Of a stretch of 64,000 nucleotides of DNA, positions 38,010-49,264 are shown in pieces. The stretch's first letter is position 1. The number at the start of each line of letters is the position of its first letter. Source of the DNA: Pseudolactococcus chungangensis CAU 28 = DSM 22330. Its GTDB lineage: Bacteria > Bacillota > Bacilli > Lactobacillales > Streptococcaceae. The position numbers were made by a program, and so were the translations under genes. Under the pieces are notes generated by a model, which worked only from the letters and a program-made list of their open reading frames with translations, was not told the DNA's origin and made no database searches. The stretch covers positions 1 through 64,000 of the forward strand of contig NZ_JXJT01000003.1 of NCBI RefSeq assembly GCF_002441885.1, read 5' to 3'.

Positions 38010-38906
38010 TTAAAACTCACGAGATAATTTTTCATCACTATTCATTTGTGTAATCAAAGCATCAACACCATCAAACTTAATCATACCACGAATCAGTTTT
38101 AAGAAATACACTGTTACTGTTTCACCATAAATTTCATCATGGAAATCAAAAATATTGACTTCAAGTGTCTTATTCTTACCACCAAAGGTATCATTATAGC
38201 CAATAGAGGCCATGCCACGGTAACGTACACCAGAAACCTCAATATCGACAATATAAACACCAATAGCTGGTAAATATTGGTAATGTTTAGATTCGATATT
38301 AGCAGTCGGATAACCAATGGTGCGCCCTCTTGCCTCACCATGAACGACTATCCCAGATACCTCATAATCGTAGCCTAAAAGTTGATTGGCAAGGCTGACA
38401 TCACCATCAAGAATCGCTTGACGAATTCTAGTTGATGATATCTTTTCACCTGCATCTGACACTTGCGCAATCTGGTAAGACTCATAATCAGAAAACTGAC
38501 CGATGTCGCCATGGTCTGAACCAAATTGGTAGTCAAAGCCAACAACTATCGCAGCGATAGTCAAATGACTCACATACTTTTGAATAAAATCATGGCTGGT
38601 TAACTTAGCAAAATGACTGGTAAAATCTGTCAAATAAAGGAAATCAACACCCATTTCTTCAAAAAGTGCTAGGCGTTTATCTGGTGATGTCAGATGTTTA
38701 AATAAATCTTTATTAAATTTTTTAAAAACAAGTACCGGACTCTCAGGAAACGTCAGCACTGAAATACTGGCATTTTTTTCAGCTGCCAAATCACGTGCCT
38801 TATCAAACAAGGTCTGATGTCCGCGATGCAGACCATCAAAATACCCTAAAACAAGTATTGTTGGGGCTGAATCGAGATTTTTTTCGTTAAATTTAATCAC
38901 TTTCAT
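38010..38906 (-). CDS. ribF: Bifunctional riboflavin kinase / FAD synthetase
   Basis: This is a 298-residue enzyme that makes FMN and FAD. The N-terminal FMN adenylyltransferase has [12 protein letters not shown] (about 20) and SSTRIRQAI (about 155). The C-terminal kinase has [11 protein letters not shown] (about 195). It overlaps truB by 4 nt, the usual truB-ribF pairing. Confidence 0.94.
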   Translation of the reverse strand: MKVIKFNEKNLDSAPTILVLGYFDGLHRGHQTLFDKARDLAAEKNASISVLTFPESPVLVFKKFNKDLFKHLTSPDKRLALFEEMGVDFLYLTDFTSHFAKLTSHDFIQKYVSHLTIAAIVVGFDYQFGSDHGDIGQFSDYESYQIAQVSDAGEKISSTRIRQAILDGDVSLANQLLGYDYEVSGIVVHGEARGRTIGYPTANIESKHYQYLPAIGVYIVDIEVSGVRYRGMASIGYNDTFGGKNKTLEVNIFDFHDEIYGETVTVYFLKLIRGMIKFDGVDALITQMNSDEKLSREF

Positions 38907-39799
38907 TTGATTACTTTCTTAGGTTTGTAAAGTTGACCATCTCTTTGTTCTAATATTGCGATAAGCTGACCGTTTTGAATACCTGCGACAATTTTGTTCT
39001 CAGCAGTAACCTTGACGAAACGCCCAAAACCAATCTCTGAAACTTGCGCCTCAGTCAATTCAACTTTTTCTAAATCAGAGATACCGTATTCAATAGGTAA
39101 GAAAGCCTCATCTATCCGATTTTCGGCTTTAAGTTGCTCAATTTCTGATAATTTAAATGCCTTGTCAATCGTCAAGCCAGCTGATGCTGTCCGCTGTAAG
39201 TAAGACATATGACTGGCAAAGCCAAGTTTTTCACCCAAATCAACAGCCAGAGTTCTGACATATGTCCCCTTGCTACAAACAACACGGAAATCAAATCTAA
39301 CCAGTCCATTTGCCGCATCAAAAGTGGGCTCAGAGGTTCTGACAAACTCTGAGATTACAACCTGTCGCTCCGGTCGGTCAACTGTTTCACCAGCACGCGC
39401 ATACTCATAGAGCTTTCGACCATTGACTTTAACAGCTGAGTACATTGGTGGAATTTGTTTAATTTCGCCGACAAAGTCGGCCATGGCAGCATCAATCTCT
39501 GTCGTCGTTGGCATGTTTAGAACGGGAGTAGATGCGACCACTGCACCACTTGCATCCTCTGTTTCCGTCGAATAGCCTAGGGTAACTTGCCCCTCATAGA
39601 CTTTTCCGGCCTCAGTCATGTACTCAATCACGCGCGTCGCTTTGCCGACAGCAATCGGCAAAACGCCAGTCACGTCAGGATCCAAAGTCCCACCATGCCC
39701 AATTTTTTTCGTCTGTAAAATCTTACGTAGCTTGAAAACGACATCATGACTCGTCATGCCCGCTTCTTTATAGATATTTAAAATTCCGTTAACTATCAT
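38903..39799 (-). CDS. truB: tRNA pseudouridine-55 synthase
   Basis: This is a 298-residue enzyme that modifies U55 in the T-loop of tRNAs. The catalytic Asp is in [14 protein letters not shown] (about 40), [12 protein letters not shown] is near 123, and [12 protein letters not shown] is near 184. It overlaps the neighbours on both sides by 4 nt. Confidence 0.94.
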   Translation of the reverse strand: MIVNGILNIYKEAGMTSHDVVFKLRKILQTKKIGHGGTLDPDVTGVLPIAVGKATRVIEYMTEAGKVYEGQVTLGYSTETEDASGAVVASTPVLNMPTTTEIDAAMADFVGEIKQIPPMYSAVKVNGRKLYEYARAGETVDRPERQVVISEFVRTSEPTFDAANGLVRFDFRVVCSKGTYVRTLAVDLGEKLGFASHMSYLQRTASAGLTIDKAFKLSEIEQLKAENRIDEAFLPIEYGISDLEKVELTEAQVSEIGFGRFVKVTAENKIVAGIQNGQLIAILEQRDGQLYKPKKVIK

Positions 39800-41073
39800 T
39801 TTGAGTCCTTGTTTAGATTGGCAAATTTCTCAGCCATGGTTGGATTTTTCTTAGTTAATTTTTTGACCGATACATCTTCTAATTTATTATTCGCTAAACG
39901 CAGCTGATTTTCACTGGTTAAAAGTGCTTTTTTAACTTCTTCCATTCGTTTGATTGACTTGTCTATCTCATCAATTGCCTTGGCGAAATTTTTGCTTGCT
40001 GAATTGTAATTTTTAGTAAAGCCTGTTTTAAAGATATCTAAGTCCGACTCAAATGTCGTAATATCAATATTTTGCTCAAGAATTAAGGAAAGCTCTTGCT
40101 TATAATCCAGTGAATTCATAGCAGCATTACGCAATAAGCCGATTAATTGAATAAAAAAATTAGGGCGTACAACATACATTTTAGCATATTCATGCGAAAC
40201 ATCCACAATCCCAGTATTAAAATAATCATTATCGGATTCTAGCATGGTCACTAAGACAGCATACTCACAATTTTTTTCGTTGCGGTCTTTGTCCAATTCC
40301 TTATAGAAATCTCGGTTTTTATGCTTGGTTGCAGTTTCATCTCCTTCATTTTTCATTTCAAACATGATGGAGATGATTTCATTGCCATATTCATCATGTT
40401 CACGGTAAATAAAATCGCCCTTACTGCCTGTTCTAGCATCATTATCCTTTTCAAAATAAGCTTTTGGAAACATGGTGGCGCGCACTTTATTGAATTCATT
40501 TTCAGCAAAATTCTCGAGACTTTCGCCAATGGCTTTAGTGGATTGTTGTGCCTTGAAATTTTTGTAAAACTCGACTTCATCAGTTTTAGCTTTGAGTAAG
40601 ACTTCATATTCTGTTTTGACCGCATTTTGTACGATTTCCTGTTCTTTCTCTGCCAAAATGAGCTTCGTTTTGACCGCATCACGCTGGCGAGCAACCTCGG
40701 CTAATTCTTTTTCTTTCTCAGAAATCGTTTGTTGCAAGACTAATTCTTTTTGCGATTCCAGAGTTGCCAACTGAGCTTTTAACTCTGAAAATTCGTTTTG
40801 AAAAGCTGCTTTGGTTTGTTCTTCAACCAATTTCACTTCAGCTGACTTTGATGCTGCCAAATTTTTATTTTCCAATTTAGCTTTTTCCAATTGATTTTGA
40901 AGTTCAGATAACTTGACCTCAGCTTGAACAGCTAACAATTCCTTTTCTTTTGCCAATTGCGTATGAATTTCTTGTTCAAACTCATGTGTCCGAACCTGGG
41001 CTAAAATGTCCGCAAAACCAGATGCATCAACCGTAAATACTTCCCCACAATGTGGGCATTTGATTTGATTCAT
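39796..41073 (-). CDS. DUF2130 protein with zinc-ribbon start and long coiled coil
   Basis: This is a 425-residue protein. It starts with a CPHCGE half zinc ribbon, then about 130 residues of Glu/Lys/Ala-rich coiled coil (about 45-180). A DUF2130 core follows with the nuclease-like pattern GSKGDFIY...[11 protein letters not shown] (about 220-245, a D...ExK arrangement). Similar to RmuC-type proteins, it may act on DNA, but its function is not established. It is co-transcribed with truB and ribF. Confidence 0.82.
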   Translation of the reverse strand: MNQIKCPHCGEVFTVDASGFADILAQVRTHEFEQEIHTQLAKEKELLAVQAEVKLSELQNQLEKAKLENKNLAASKSAEVKLVEEQTKAAFQNEFSELKAQLATLESQKELVLQQTISEKEKELAEVARQRDAVKTKLILAEKEQEIVQNAVKTEYEVLLKAKTDEVEFYKNFKAQQSTKAIGESLENFAENEFNKVRATMFPKAYFEKDNDARTGSKGDFIYREHDEYGNEIISIMFEMKNEGDETATKHKNRDFYKELDKDRNEKNCEYAVLVTMLESDNDYFNTGIVDVSHEYAKMYVVRPNFFIQLIGLLRNAAMNSLDYKQELSLILEQNIDITTFESDLDIFKTGFTKNYNSASKNFAKAIDEIDKSIKRMEEVKKALLTSENQLRLANNKLEDVSVKKLTKKNPTMAEKFANLNKDSK

Positions 41074-41101
41074 TTATTCTCCTAAGATCATTCATACCTA
41101 G

Positions 41102-43390
41102 TCACTTTTCAACCTTTTCAATCGGTGCCATCTGCGCCAACAATCGTTTCAAGCCGACTTCTGGGAAGGCGATTTTTAGTTCCATGTTAGAGCCTGTGCC
41201 TGAAACATCTAAGACCATGCCATCCCCCCATTTTTTATGGTGGGCGGTGTCGCCGATGTGCCACTCTCCGACTGGTTTAGCAACAACACCTTGTCTTGCT
41301 GAAACTGAGGCAGTCGATGATACTGCAGATTTCCGACCCTTAATAGCGTCTGCTAAGCTGACACCTGAACCAAATTGTCTTGTCGTACCTGAGTTTGCTG
41401 TTTTATAAGTTGTATTAAAGGCTGTATTAGCTTTTCTCGCTTGACCGGTATAGGTCAATAAATCGTCGTCAATTTCACGCAAGAAACGAGATGGTTGATT
41501 ATAGCTCGAGCGACCAAAGAGCATGCGGGAACTCGCATTTGTCATATACAAAACTTCCTCTGCTCGTGTAATGCCGACGTATGCTAGTCTGCGTTCTTCT
41601 TCTAATTCGTCTTCATCTTCGGCTTGCCGACTGAGTGGAAAAATGCCTTCCTCCATGCCAACGAGAAATACGACTGGAAACTCTAATCCTTTAGCTGCGT
41701 GCAAGGTCATGAGGGTCACTTGCGACGTTTCATCGTAGCTGTCGGTATCTGCGACCAAACTGAGGTCGTTTAGGAATCGGCTAAGTTTATCTAAACCTGT
41801 CTCGCCTTCAACAGCGTTTTCAGCTTCCTTGTCATCAAAGTTTTTGGTAACGGTCAAGAATTCTTCGATATTTTCCAGACGATTTTGTGCTTCAAGACTA
41901 GTTGTTTGAATTTCTAGCGCTTTTTTATAGGTGGTTTTATCTAGGACTTTTTCGACTAACTCAGTAATGGTAAACTGATCGACATCATCAGCAAGATTAA
42001 GTAAAATATGCGCTAGATTAAAGAGTTCTGATGCTGCCTTGCCTTTAAGCGAGCTGAGCGTCACATCGCGCGCTGCTTCCAACAAAGAAACATCTTGCTG
42101 GGTCGCAAAATCACGAAGTGTTTCAAGCGCCTTAGGACCGACACCACGTTTAGGTTCATTGACAATTCGTTCAAAAGAGATATTATCACGAACATTGGCA
42201 ATGACATTGAGATACGCTACAATATCACGAATCTCTTTACGAGAGTAGAATTTAGTGCCACCGACCATGGTGTAAGGAATGTTAGATTTAAGAAGTGCTT
42301 CCTCGATGGCACGAGACTGGGCGTTAGTGCGATACAAAACAGCGAAGTCTGAGTACTGCCGCTTGTTTTCTTGCAGTTCATGGTTAATTTGCCCCGCAAC
42401 AAAATTGGCTTCTTCACGTTCATCACCAGACCGGTGATAAATGATGTTTTCTCCGTCCGCATTTTGCGTCCAGAGTTTTTTAGGGCGACGTTTTTGGTTG
42501 TTATTGATAACTTCGTTGGCAGCTTGCAGGATTGTTTTAGTTGAGCGATAATTTTCTTCTAACAAAACGACTTTAGCCTCGGGATAGTCCTGCTCAAAAT
42601 CCAAAATATTTTGCATATCAGCGCCACGCCAGCCATAAATAGATTGGTCTGCATCCCCTACGACACATAAGTTTTTAAATCGTTTAGCTAACAGCTGCAC
42701 CAATTGATACTGGGCATGGTTGGTATCTTGATACTCATCAACGTGGATGTACTGAAATTTCCCTTGATAATAAGCGAGAACATCTGGATTTTTATCGAAA
42801 AGGAGAATCGTGTTCATAATAAGGTCATCGAAGTCCATAGATTCGCTGCGCTTGAGTTCTGTTTCATAGCGTTTATAAGCTTTGGCGACGATTTCTGAAT
42901 ACAAATCGTTGGCGTTTTTAGCGTAGCTTTCTGCAGTAACTAAATCATTTTTACTGTTAGAAATTGTGCCTAAAATCGTACGCTCTGTAAACTTTTTCGG
43001 GTCAACATTGAGCTCTTTTAAAATACGTTTCATCAAGGTACGCTGTTCACCTGGGTCAACAATCGTGAAATTGCGGTTATAACCGATATGGTCTGCATCA
43101 CGACGGAGAATACGGACACACATACTATGAAAAGTTGCGATAAGCGTATCTTGTGTGCGAGAGTTAAGGTCAAACGCCCGTTCGCGCATTTCTCGTGCAG
43201 CTTTATTGGTAAAGGTAATCGCAAGGATATTCCAAGGATTGACCATTTTTTCTTCTATGAGATAGGCGATTCTGTGAGTCAAGACACGTGTCTTACCAGA
43301 ACCTGCTCCCGCCATGATTAAAAGTGGGCCTTCTGTTGTCTGTACCGCCTCAGCTTGGCGATCGTTCATACCTTGTAATAATGGATTCAT
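41102..43390 (-). CDS. pcrA: ATP-dependent DNA helicase PcrA (UvrD family)
   Basis: This is a 762-residue 3'-5' superfamily 1 helicase for repair and plasmid replication. Motifs are AGAGSGKTR (Walker A, about 28), DEYQDTN (about 218), [14 protein letters not shown] (about 245), LEENYRST (about 278) and [14 protein letters not shown] (about 560). The C-terminal Tudor-like domain ([10 protein letters not shown] near 718) binds RNA polymerase in related proteins. It ends 28 nt before the DUF2130 gene. Confidence 0.95.
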   Translation of the reverse strand: MNPLLQGMNDRQAEAVQTTEGPLLIMAGAGSGKTRVLTHRIAYLIEEKMVNPWNILAITFTNKAAREMRERAFDLNSRTQDTLIATFHSMCVRILRRDADHIGYNRNFTIVDPGEQRTLMKRILKELNVDPKKFTERTILGTISNSKNDLVTAESYAKNANDLYSEIVAKAYKRYETELKRSESMDFDDLIMNTILLFDKNPDVLAYYQGKFQYIHVDEYQDTNHAQYQLVQLLAKRFKNLCVVGDADQSIYGWRGADMQNILDFEQDYPEAKVVLLEENYRSTKTILQAANEVINNNQKRRPKKLWTQNADGENIIYHRSGDEREEANFVAGQINHELQENKRQYSDFAVLYRTNAQSRAIEEALLKSNIPYTMVGGTKFYSRKEIRDIVAYLNVIANVRDNISFERIVNEPKRGVGPKALETLRDFATQQDVSLLEAARDVTLSSLKGKAASELFNLAHILLNLADDVDQFTITELVEKVLDKTTYKKALEIQTTSLEAQNRLENIEEFLTVTKNFDDKEAENAVEGETGLDKLSRFLNDLSLVADTDSYDETSQVTLMTLHAAKGLEFPVVFLVGMEEGIFPLSRQAEDEDELEEERRLAYVGITRAEEVLYMTNASSRMLFGRSSYNQPSRFLREIDDDLLTYTGQARKANTAFNTTYKTANSGTTRQFGSGVSLADAIKGRKSAVSSTASVSARQGVVAKPVGEWHIGDTAHHKKWGDGMVLDVSGTGSNMELKIAFPEVGLKRLLAQMAPIEKVEK

Positions 43391-43422
43391 TTTACTCTCT
43401 TTTCCTGTTTGACATCTCTATT

Positions 43423-43431
43423 ATTATAACA
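43423..43431 (-). promoter_or_regulatory. Extended -10 promoter of pcrA
   Basis: TGTTATAAT on the minus strand lies about 35 nt before the pcrA ATG. The -35 is poor. Confidence 0.55.
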
Positions 43432-43434
43432 TAA

Positions 43435-43550
43435 ATGACTGAAGGTGTAGAAACAGTAATATTTGAAAACAACCCTCATTTTGGCATCATAAGTATGGTG
43501 ATATTGCCGCTCAAGTAGTAGAAAAATTAATCCCTAAAATAAAAAAGTAG
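43435..43550 (+). pseudogene. Frameshifted C-terminal remnant of an unidentified protein
   Basis: Two plus-strand frames join into one sensible tail if a single base is restored near 43482: EGVETVIFENNPHF followed by WHHKYGDIAAQVVEKLIPK, ending in KIKK and TAG. No upstream part of the gene remains. I do not recognise the family. Confidence 0.4.
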
Positions 43551-43573
43551 GTCAGAATCCACAATTTTCTAGT

Positions 43574-43817
43574 CTATTTTTTAGAAATTTCTTGTTTGAT
43601 TGATGTCTCAACTTTTTTATCATTAGAATAATAAGTGGGTAAACTATTACTGGACTCCATAACTAAAAGAGTGTTATTGGGATACTTTTAAGCATGACAA
43701 ATAGATAATGATACCGATAAAAAGTTACCATACTTGTCAAAATGATAGAGCTAAAACAGGTATGACAGTCAAGTGCACCAATTTGAGATACTGAAACTTC
43801 TCTTCAAATTTAAGCAT
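43574..43817 (-). pseudogene. Decayed small gene between pcrA and srtA
   Basis: A GGAG ribosome site precedes an ATG at 43817 that reads 26 codons (MLKFEEKFQYLKLVHLTVIP...). One frameshift then gives DKYGNFLSVSLSICHA, a TAA, and in the same frame a further 38 codons ending SIKQEISKK and TAG at 43574. One frameshift and one stop thus disable a protein of about 80 residues with a hydrophobic N-terminal half. The family is unknown. Outside this and the remnant at 43435-43550, the pcrA-srtA gap holds only the srtA terminator. Confidence 0.4.
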
Positions 43818-43871
43818 TTCATCTCCTTTACTCTGACAGTAACACACTTTTTATAATTTTACCTTATACTA

Positions 43872-43910
43872 AAAAGCCCTAGCATCTTTCAGTAGACACT
43901 CAGGGCTTTT
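43872..43910 (-). terminator. Terminator of srtA
   Basis: The 9-bp stem AAAAGCCCT/AGGGCTTTT with a 21-nt loop lies directly after the srtA stop. Confidence 0.75.
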
Positions 43911-43920
43911 CTTAGTCACT

Positions 43921-44649
43921 TTAAAAATTAGTAAATTGATTATAACGCATTTCAAAAGCTTTTTTAACATCTTTTTTAGCGGTATCGAAAGGAAATTCCT
44001 TGACGTAATCTGCAAAGACAATAATCCGATTAACAGCCTCGATATCGTCACAAGTAATCAGTGTCAGCTCTTTCTTACCTGGATGATCATCAATCACTTC
44101 GACATGGTCGGGTGTCATGACTTGGACATCACGAATTTTATATTGATAAATTTTTTCTTTATCCGTGATATAAATCACCATACCATTTTTAGCACGCTCA
44201 AGTGGTGTAAATAGTAGCTGAGGTGCACCAGCCACACCGCTGATATGGTGACTTGCCAAGGCATAATTTCCTTTCCCCATCACAGCATCAGGTTTCATCG
44301 TACCAGCACCGTATGTCAGCTCAACATTGCCAATCCCACGGAAAATCGGTAGGTTGATACCCAAATCAGGGATGGCAATACCTCCAATCACTGGTAATTT
44401 CTGGACATTTAATTGATTCTTCATGACATCTTCAAAGGAAATTGGATTCACTTTTGAAAAATCAAAATCACCGACGCCATCTTTATCATTATCTTTCAAT
44501 GTTTTTTTATCAATCTTCGTCACCTGATACTTATTGGCATTCCATGCCATAATCATATTTCGAAAACCTTTGTTAAAAATGAGTAATAAGCCTAGCATTA
44601 ATAACAATATCAGAAAGATATTCACTAACCAACGTCTCAATTTTTTCAT
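43921..44649 (-). CDS. srtA: Housekeeping sortase A
   Basis: This is a 242-residue class A sortase that anchors LPxTG proteins to the wall, probably including the pilus base. It has an N-terminal membrane anchor (8-25), catalytic His134 or His135 in LASHHISG, Cys200 in LTLITCDD, and Arg208 in NRIIVFA. It lacks the DPF lid and second membrane segment of the pilus sortase at 1824-3062, so the two have distinct roles. It is 36 nt after apbE. A gyrA-linked srtA is normal in this family. Confidence 0.92.
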   Translation of the reverse strand: MKKLRRWLVNIFLILLLMLGLLLIFNKGFRNMIMAWNANKYQVTKIDKKTLKDNDKDGVGDFDFSKVNPISFEDVMKNQLNVQKLPVIGGIAIPDLGINLPIFRGIGNVELTYGAGTMKPDAVMGKGNYALASHHISGVAGAPQLLFTPLERAKNGMVIYITDKEKIYQYKIRDVQVMTPDHVEVIDDHPGKKELTLITCDDIEAVNRIIVFADYVKEFPFDTAKKDVKKAFEMRYNQFTNF

Positions 44650-44685
44650 TAGGTCTCTCCCTTGCTACACTTGTGACTTACTGCA

Positions 44686-45759
44686 TTATTTCAAATCAGC
44701 GATATCACCAAGTTGATACTCTGATTTTTTATCAATTTCAAATCGTTCTTTCAGATTTTTACTAACATAGACTTTATTATCTTTATCAACAAAAATTGCT
44801 TCAATGTTTTTATGCTGCTCAACAAACTCATAACCTTTTTTGGTGCCCAAAGAAAAGATTGTGGTTGAAAGCGCATCACCATCTACCCCTTTTTTACTGA
44901 CAATCGTGACACTTTGAATATCGTTATCAAAAGGATAGCCTGTTTTGGGATTTAGTAAATGTGGATAGATTTTACCATCTACTTTTAAAAAGCGCTCATA
45001 GATACCAGAGGTTGAGACAGATTCATCTTGTGCCTCTAAGAGACCAACTTGGGTAGAGACCTCTTTATTGGGATCTTTGATACCAATCGTCCAAGGCTGA
45101 TCATCTCCTCGATATGAATGCCCAATCAGAGAGAGACTTGATGAGCCCAAATCCACAATCGCTGTTGTCACACCATGTTCTTTTAGATAATCAGTCATCC
45201 TATCTGATACATAACCTTTGGTAATGGCACCCAAATCAATTTGGGCACCTTTTTGGGTGATATAGACTGTTTGTTTTTTGTCATCGAATTTAATTAAACG
45301 ATGAGATACCAATGGTAGAGCTTGATCAATTTCGCTTTGACTTGGTTTTCTAGCGTCGTCAAATCCGATATGCCAGAGACTACTAATAGCCCCAATCATC
45401 ATGTCAAAACCAGTTTGTTCATCAGAATAGTCATATGCTTCTTTCAACAGTTTATAAACTGATTTTGAAACTTTGACTGGTTTGATACCGGCTTGGTCAT
45501 TTACTTCGTCTAGCTCGCTACCAGATTGATTAACCGAGGTTTTCTTATCATAATCTTTCGCAATTGCAAGTGCTGCAGCGATGTCTTTTTCATGCCCTTT
45601 ATCATAGGAGGTGATTTTGATATAGGTGCCCATTGTAAAGACTTCTTTGACATAGGGTTTTGATCGTAAATCACGCTTGTGTGCACTACAGGCTATCAAA
45701 GTTAGACTAAGTCCTAAAAGCATGGCAAATATGCCTAGCCCTTTTTTAAACTTCTTCAC
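44686..45759 (-). CDS. apbE: FAD:protein FMN transferase (ApbE lipoprotein)
   Basis: This is a 357-residue lipoprotein with lipobox LIAC (Cys24). The ApbE fold has MGTYIKI near 43, [14 protein letters not shown] near 172 and the metal-binding DALSTTIF near 294. It covalently attaches FMN to exported redox proteins such as extracellular electron-transfer flavoproteins. The start overlaps the gyrA 3' end by 14 nt. Confidence 0.9.
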   Translation of the reverse strand: MKKFKKGLGIFAMLLGLSLTLIACSAHKRDLRSKPYVKEVFTMGTYIKITSYDKGHEKDIAAALAIAKDYDKKTSVNQSGSELDEVNDQAGIKPVKVSKSVYKLLKEAYDYSDEQTGFDMMIGAISSLWHIGFDDARKPSQSEIDQALPLVSHRLIKFDDKKQTVYITQKGAQIDLGAITKGYVSDRMTDYLKEHGVTTAIVDLGSSSLSLIGHSYRGDDQPWTIGIKDPNKEVSTQVGLLEAQDESVSTSGIYERFLKVDGKIYPHLLNPKTGYPFDNDIQSVTIVSKKGVDGDALSTTIFSLGTKKGYEFVEQHKNIEAIFVDKDNKVYVSKNLKERFEIDKKSEYQLGDIADLK

Positions 45760-48229
45760 TTGTCACTTCCTCAGGACCATTTTCAGCGGTTTCAGCATCA
45801 GTCTGCTCGGGTTCTTTCTCAACTAAGGCAAAAGTCACAATGTGAGCTTCTTTATCCAAACGCATGACTTTCACGCCTTGGGCGCTACGGCCAGTTTGCG
45901 AGATATTGTCGACGTTGGTCCGGATGATAACACCTGTATCTGTAATCAGCATGAGGTCTTCGTCACCGTTAACAGTCACAAGGCCTGCTAATTTACCAGT
46001 TCGCTCGGTCACGTTCATGACTTTAATCCCTTTACCACCACGTCCTTTGGTTGGATACTGTTCAGCGCTTGTCCGTTTACCGAGACCGTTTTCACTGACA
46101 ACGAGGACTTCCTGGTTGTTGTTAATGGTACTTGAACCAACGACAAAGTCACCGTCACGGAGATTAACTCCTTTAACACCTGTTGCTGAACGACCCATAT
46201 CACGGAGAATGTTTTCTTTGAAGCGTACAGAATATCCGTTATGCGTCCCGATGATGAGTTCTTCCTGACCAGTAGTGAGTAAAACATTAACTAACTCGTC
46301 ATCTTCACGAAGATTGAGAGCTTTTAAGCCATTAGTTCTGATATTACTAAAATGATTGGCGTTAGTCCGTTTGACGACACCACGCAAGGTGGTAAAGAGT
46401 AGGAAACGCTCTTGGTCAGATTTCTCAACATTAATGACTGTTTGGATTGTCTCACCATCGTCCAGTTTGAGGAGGTTGACAATTGGCAATCCTTTCGCTT
46501 GACGACCGTACTCTGGAATTTCATAGGCTTTCATCCGATAAACACGACCACGATTGGTAAAGAACAAGAGATGATCATGCGTTGAGGTTGACACCATGTG
46601 TTTGATGAAATCTTCATCGGACACACCAGAGCCTTGGACACCACGACCACCACGATTTTGCGCTCGGAATTCATCTTGGTTAAGACGTTTGATATAACCT
46701 TTATTTGACAAGGTAATCAAGACATCTTCTTCTTCGATTAAATCTTCGTCTTCAACGCTAAGGACTTCACCGACGAGTAGCTCTGTCCGGCGAGCATCTG
46801 CGAATTTACGCTTGATTTCTTCCATTTCTTCGGTGATAATGGCAACCACGCGCTCAGGTTTTGCCAAAATATCAATCAAATCAGCAATTAACGCCAATAA
46901 CTCATCATATTCTTTCTGAATCTTATCACGTTGCAAACCTGTCAGACTACGAAAACGCATATCTAAAATGGCTTGTGATTGACGTTCTGATAAGTCAAAA
47001 CGAGACATCAATTCAGCTTGAGCAATAGCATCAGTTTCTGACCCACGGATAATGTTGATGACCTCATCAATATTATCCAAGGCAATCAACAAGCCCTCTA
47101 AAATATGGGCACGTGCTTCAGCTTTTTCTTTATCAAACTGGGTTCTGCGAGTGACCACTTCTTTTTGATGCACAATATAATGTGTCAGAATTTCTTTAAC
47201 TGATAGGATTTTTGGCGCACCATCAACGATTGCCAGCATATTAAAGCTGAAATTCGTCTGAACACTGGTTAATTTATATAAATTATTCAGGATAACATTG
47301 GCAGAGGCATCACGTCGTACTTCAATAATAAATCGAACGCCATCTCGGTTAGATTCATCACGAACTGCGGTAATCCCCTCAATCCGTTTTTCCTGTGCCA
47401 AACGCACGATGTGCTCATGTAATTTAGCCTTATTAACCATATATGGAAATTCAGTAATAACGATGCGTTCCTTACCAGATTTTGTCATCTCAATCTCTGA
47501 CTTGGCACGTAGCGTGATACTACCTTTACCAGTTTCATAGGCACGATGGATGCCACTGCGTCCCATAACAAGGGCACCCGTTGGGAAGTCAGGACCAGGC
47601 ATGACTTCCATAATATCGCGGGTTGTCGCCTCAGGGTTTGCCATAAGGAGTTTCACGGCATCAATCGTTTCACCTAAATTATGGGGTGGAATATTGGTCG
47701 CCATCCCAACAGCAATCCCAGTCGTCCCATTAACCAACAGGTTAGGGAAACGCGCAGGAAGTACAACTGGTTCACGTTCAGTCCCATCATAGTTATCAAT
47801 AAAATCGACTGTTTTTTTATTAATATCGCGCAACATTTCAAGCGCAATCTTGCTCATCCGTGCCTCGGTATAACGCATGGCAGCGGCACCATCACCGTCC
47901 ATGGAACCGAAGTTACCATGACCGTCGACGAGCATATGGCGGTAACTCCACCATTGCGCCATCCGAACCATTGATTCATAAATTGCCGAATCACCATGTG
48001 GATGATATTTACCCATGACATCTCCGGTAATACGAGCAGATTTTTTATGTGGTTTATCAGGGGTCACACCCAGCTCGTTCATCCCGTAAAGAATACGGCG
48101 ATGCACTGGTTTCAGACCGTCCCGTACATCGGGTAGCGCCCGCGCGACAATGACACTCATAGCATAGTCGATGAAACTTGTCTTCATTTCACTAGCCAGA
48201 TTGACACTGACCAAATTTTTGTCTTGCAT
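45746..48229 (-). CDS. gyrA: DNA gyrase subunit A
   Basis: This is the breakage-reunion subunit of gyrase, 827 residues from the ATG at 48229 (AAAGG upstream; a frame start six codons earlier lacks support). The catalytic Tyr120 is in [11 protein letters not shown]. The quinolone region [12 protein letters not shown] has Ser81 and Glu85, the susceptible state. The GyrA-box [10 protein letters not shown] is near 540, which separates it from the ParC product at 10945-13392. It has an acidic C-terminal tail. gyrA is first in gyrA-apbE-srtA. Confidence 0.95.
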   Translation of the reverse strand: MQDKNLVSVNLASEMKTSFIDYAMSVIVARALPDVRDGLKPVHRRILYGMNELGVTPDKPHKKSARITGDVMGKYHPHGDSAIYESMVRMAQWWSYRHMLVDGHGNFGSMDGDGAAAMRYTEARMSKIALEMLRDINKKTVDFIDNYDGTEREPVVLPARFPNLLVNGTTGIAVGMATNIPPHNLGETIDAVKLLMANPEATTRDIMEVMPGPDFPTGALVMGRSGIHRAYETGKGSITLRAKSEIEMTKSGKERIVITEFPYMVNKAKLHEHIVRLAQEKRIEGITAVRDESNRDGVRFIIEVRRDASANVILNNLYKLTSVQTNFSFNMLAIVDGAPKILSVKEILTHYIVHQKEVVTRRTQFDKEKAEARAHILEGLLIALDNIDEVINIIRGSETDAIAQAELMSRFDLSERQSQAILDMRFRSLTGLQRDKIQKEYDELLALIADLIDILAKPERVVAIITEEMEEIKRKFADARRTELLVGEVLSVEDEDLIEEEDVLITLSNKGYIKRLNQDEFRAQNRGGRGVQGSGVSDEDFIKHMVSTSTHDHLLFFTNRGRVYRMKAYEIPEYGRQAKGLPIVNLLKLDDGETIQTVINVEKSDQERFLLFTTLRGVVKRTNANHFSNIRTNGLKALNLREDDELVNVLLTTGQEELIIGTHNGYSVRFKENILRDMGRSATGVKGVNLRDGDFVVGSSTINNNQEVLVVSENGLGKRTSAEQYPTKGRGGKGIKVMNVTERTGKLAGLVTVNGDEDLMLITDTGVIIRTNVDNISQTGRSAQGVKVMRLDKEAHIVTFALVEKEPEQTDAETAENGPEEVTSEEV

Positions 48230-48287
48230 TGATTTACAGCCTTTCAAATACTAATCACGTATTGTTTCCATTGTACCAAAAAAATAG

Positions 48288-48312
48288 GAAAAAAGCTAGG
48301 AATGTCCTAGCT
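48288..48312 (-). terminator. Terminator of the arg operon
   Basis: The stem AGCTAGG/CCTAGCT and a T6 run on the minus strand lie about 75 nt after argB, with no argF in between. Confidence 0.8.
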
Positions 48313-48385
48313 CTACAGCTATCTCATTAGTCATGTAAATAACAATGATAGACAAGTTTATCATAACTTGTGACATATTCTTGTT

Positions 48386-49264
48386 TTAAGACATGAACTG
48401 CTTATATTTCGTCAAATCAAGATTATCTTTTTTGATTAGCGTTCCAAAACCCTCACTAGTAAACAATTCAAAAATCAGCGAATTTTTCATACGACCATCT
48501 AGCAAAACCGCCTCATTTAAACCGTTTTGCATGGCGTATTTAATCGCCTCCAATTTTGGAATCATACCACCTGAAATCTTACCTGCTGCAACCAATTGAT
48601 CAATTTCTGACAAGGTTGTTTCCGATAGAAAAGATGCTTCATCTGGAAAATTTGAATATAAACCACGGACATCTGATAATAAAATAAAGCGTTCAGCCTG
48701 CAATTCTCCCGCAATCCGACTAGCCGCAGTATCCGCATTGACATTGTAAATCTCGCCTGCTGCATCAACACCCGCTGTTGCGATCACAGGAATAGCCGCG
48801 GTTTTTGCAATCCGCTCAATAATTTCAGTATTAATTTTCGTGATATTCCCCACGAACCCCAAATCTTCAGACAGTTGCTCAACTTCAATCATTCGGCCAT
48901 CAATGCCAGAGATGCCAATCGCTTCACCCCCTAGCCGTTGAATATCCCGAACTAGACTTTTATTGACCATACCTGATAAAGCTGTCAACGCAAGCTCAGC
49001 AGTCTCCTCATCGGTGTAGCGCAAGCCATTGATGAATTTGGACTCTTTACCATATTTCTCTAGCAACTCATTGATAGCAGGACCACCACCATGCACGAGG
49101 ACGACATTGATGCCCAATGTTTTCAGCAGTAAAATATCACTCAGGACTGATTTTTTAATCGCATCATCCGTCATAGCGTTACCGCCATATTTGATGACGA
49201 CTGTCTGCCCCTGATACTTGAGCATGAAAGGCAGCGCCGCCGTCAGCGTTTCTGGTACATTCAT
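48386..49264 (-). CDS. argB: N-acetylglutamate kinase
   Basis: This is a 292-residue amino-acid kinase, the second step of arginine synthesis. It has VIKYGGNAM (about 23), LVHGGGPAIN (about 56), GLRYTDEET, and the C-terminal KISGGMIPKLEAI (about 210) that holds nucleotide-site lysines. It overlaps argD by 4 nt and is last in the operon. Confidence 0.95.
   Translation of the reverse strand: MNVPETLTAALPFMLKYQGQTVVIKYGGNAMTDDAIKKSVLSDILLLKTLGINVVLVHGGGPAINELLEKYGKESKFINGLRYTDEETAELALTALSGMVNKSLVRDIQRLGGEAIGISGIDGRMIEVEQLSEDLGFVGNITKINTEIIERIAKTAAIPVIATAGVDAAGEIYNVNADTAASRIAGELQAERFILLSDVRGLYSNFPDEASFLSETTLSEIDQLVAAGKISGGMIPKLEAIKYAMQNGLNEAVLLDGRMKNSLIFELFTSEGFGTLIKKDNLDLTKYKQFMS

Noticed and set aside
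45864-46268. Plus-strand frame of 134 codons opposite gyrA
   Set aside because: It is a shadow of the GC-richer gyrA coding strand; no start signal or recognisable domain.
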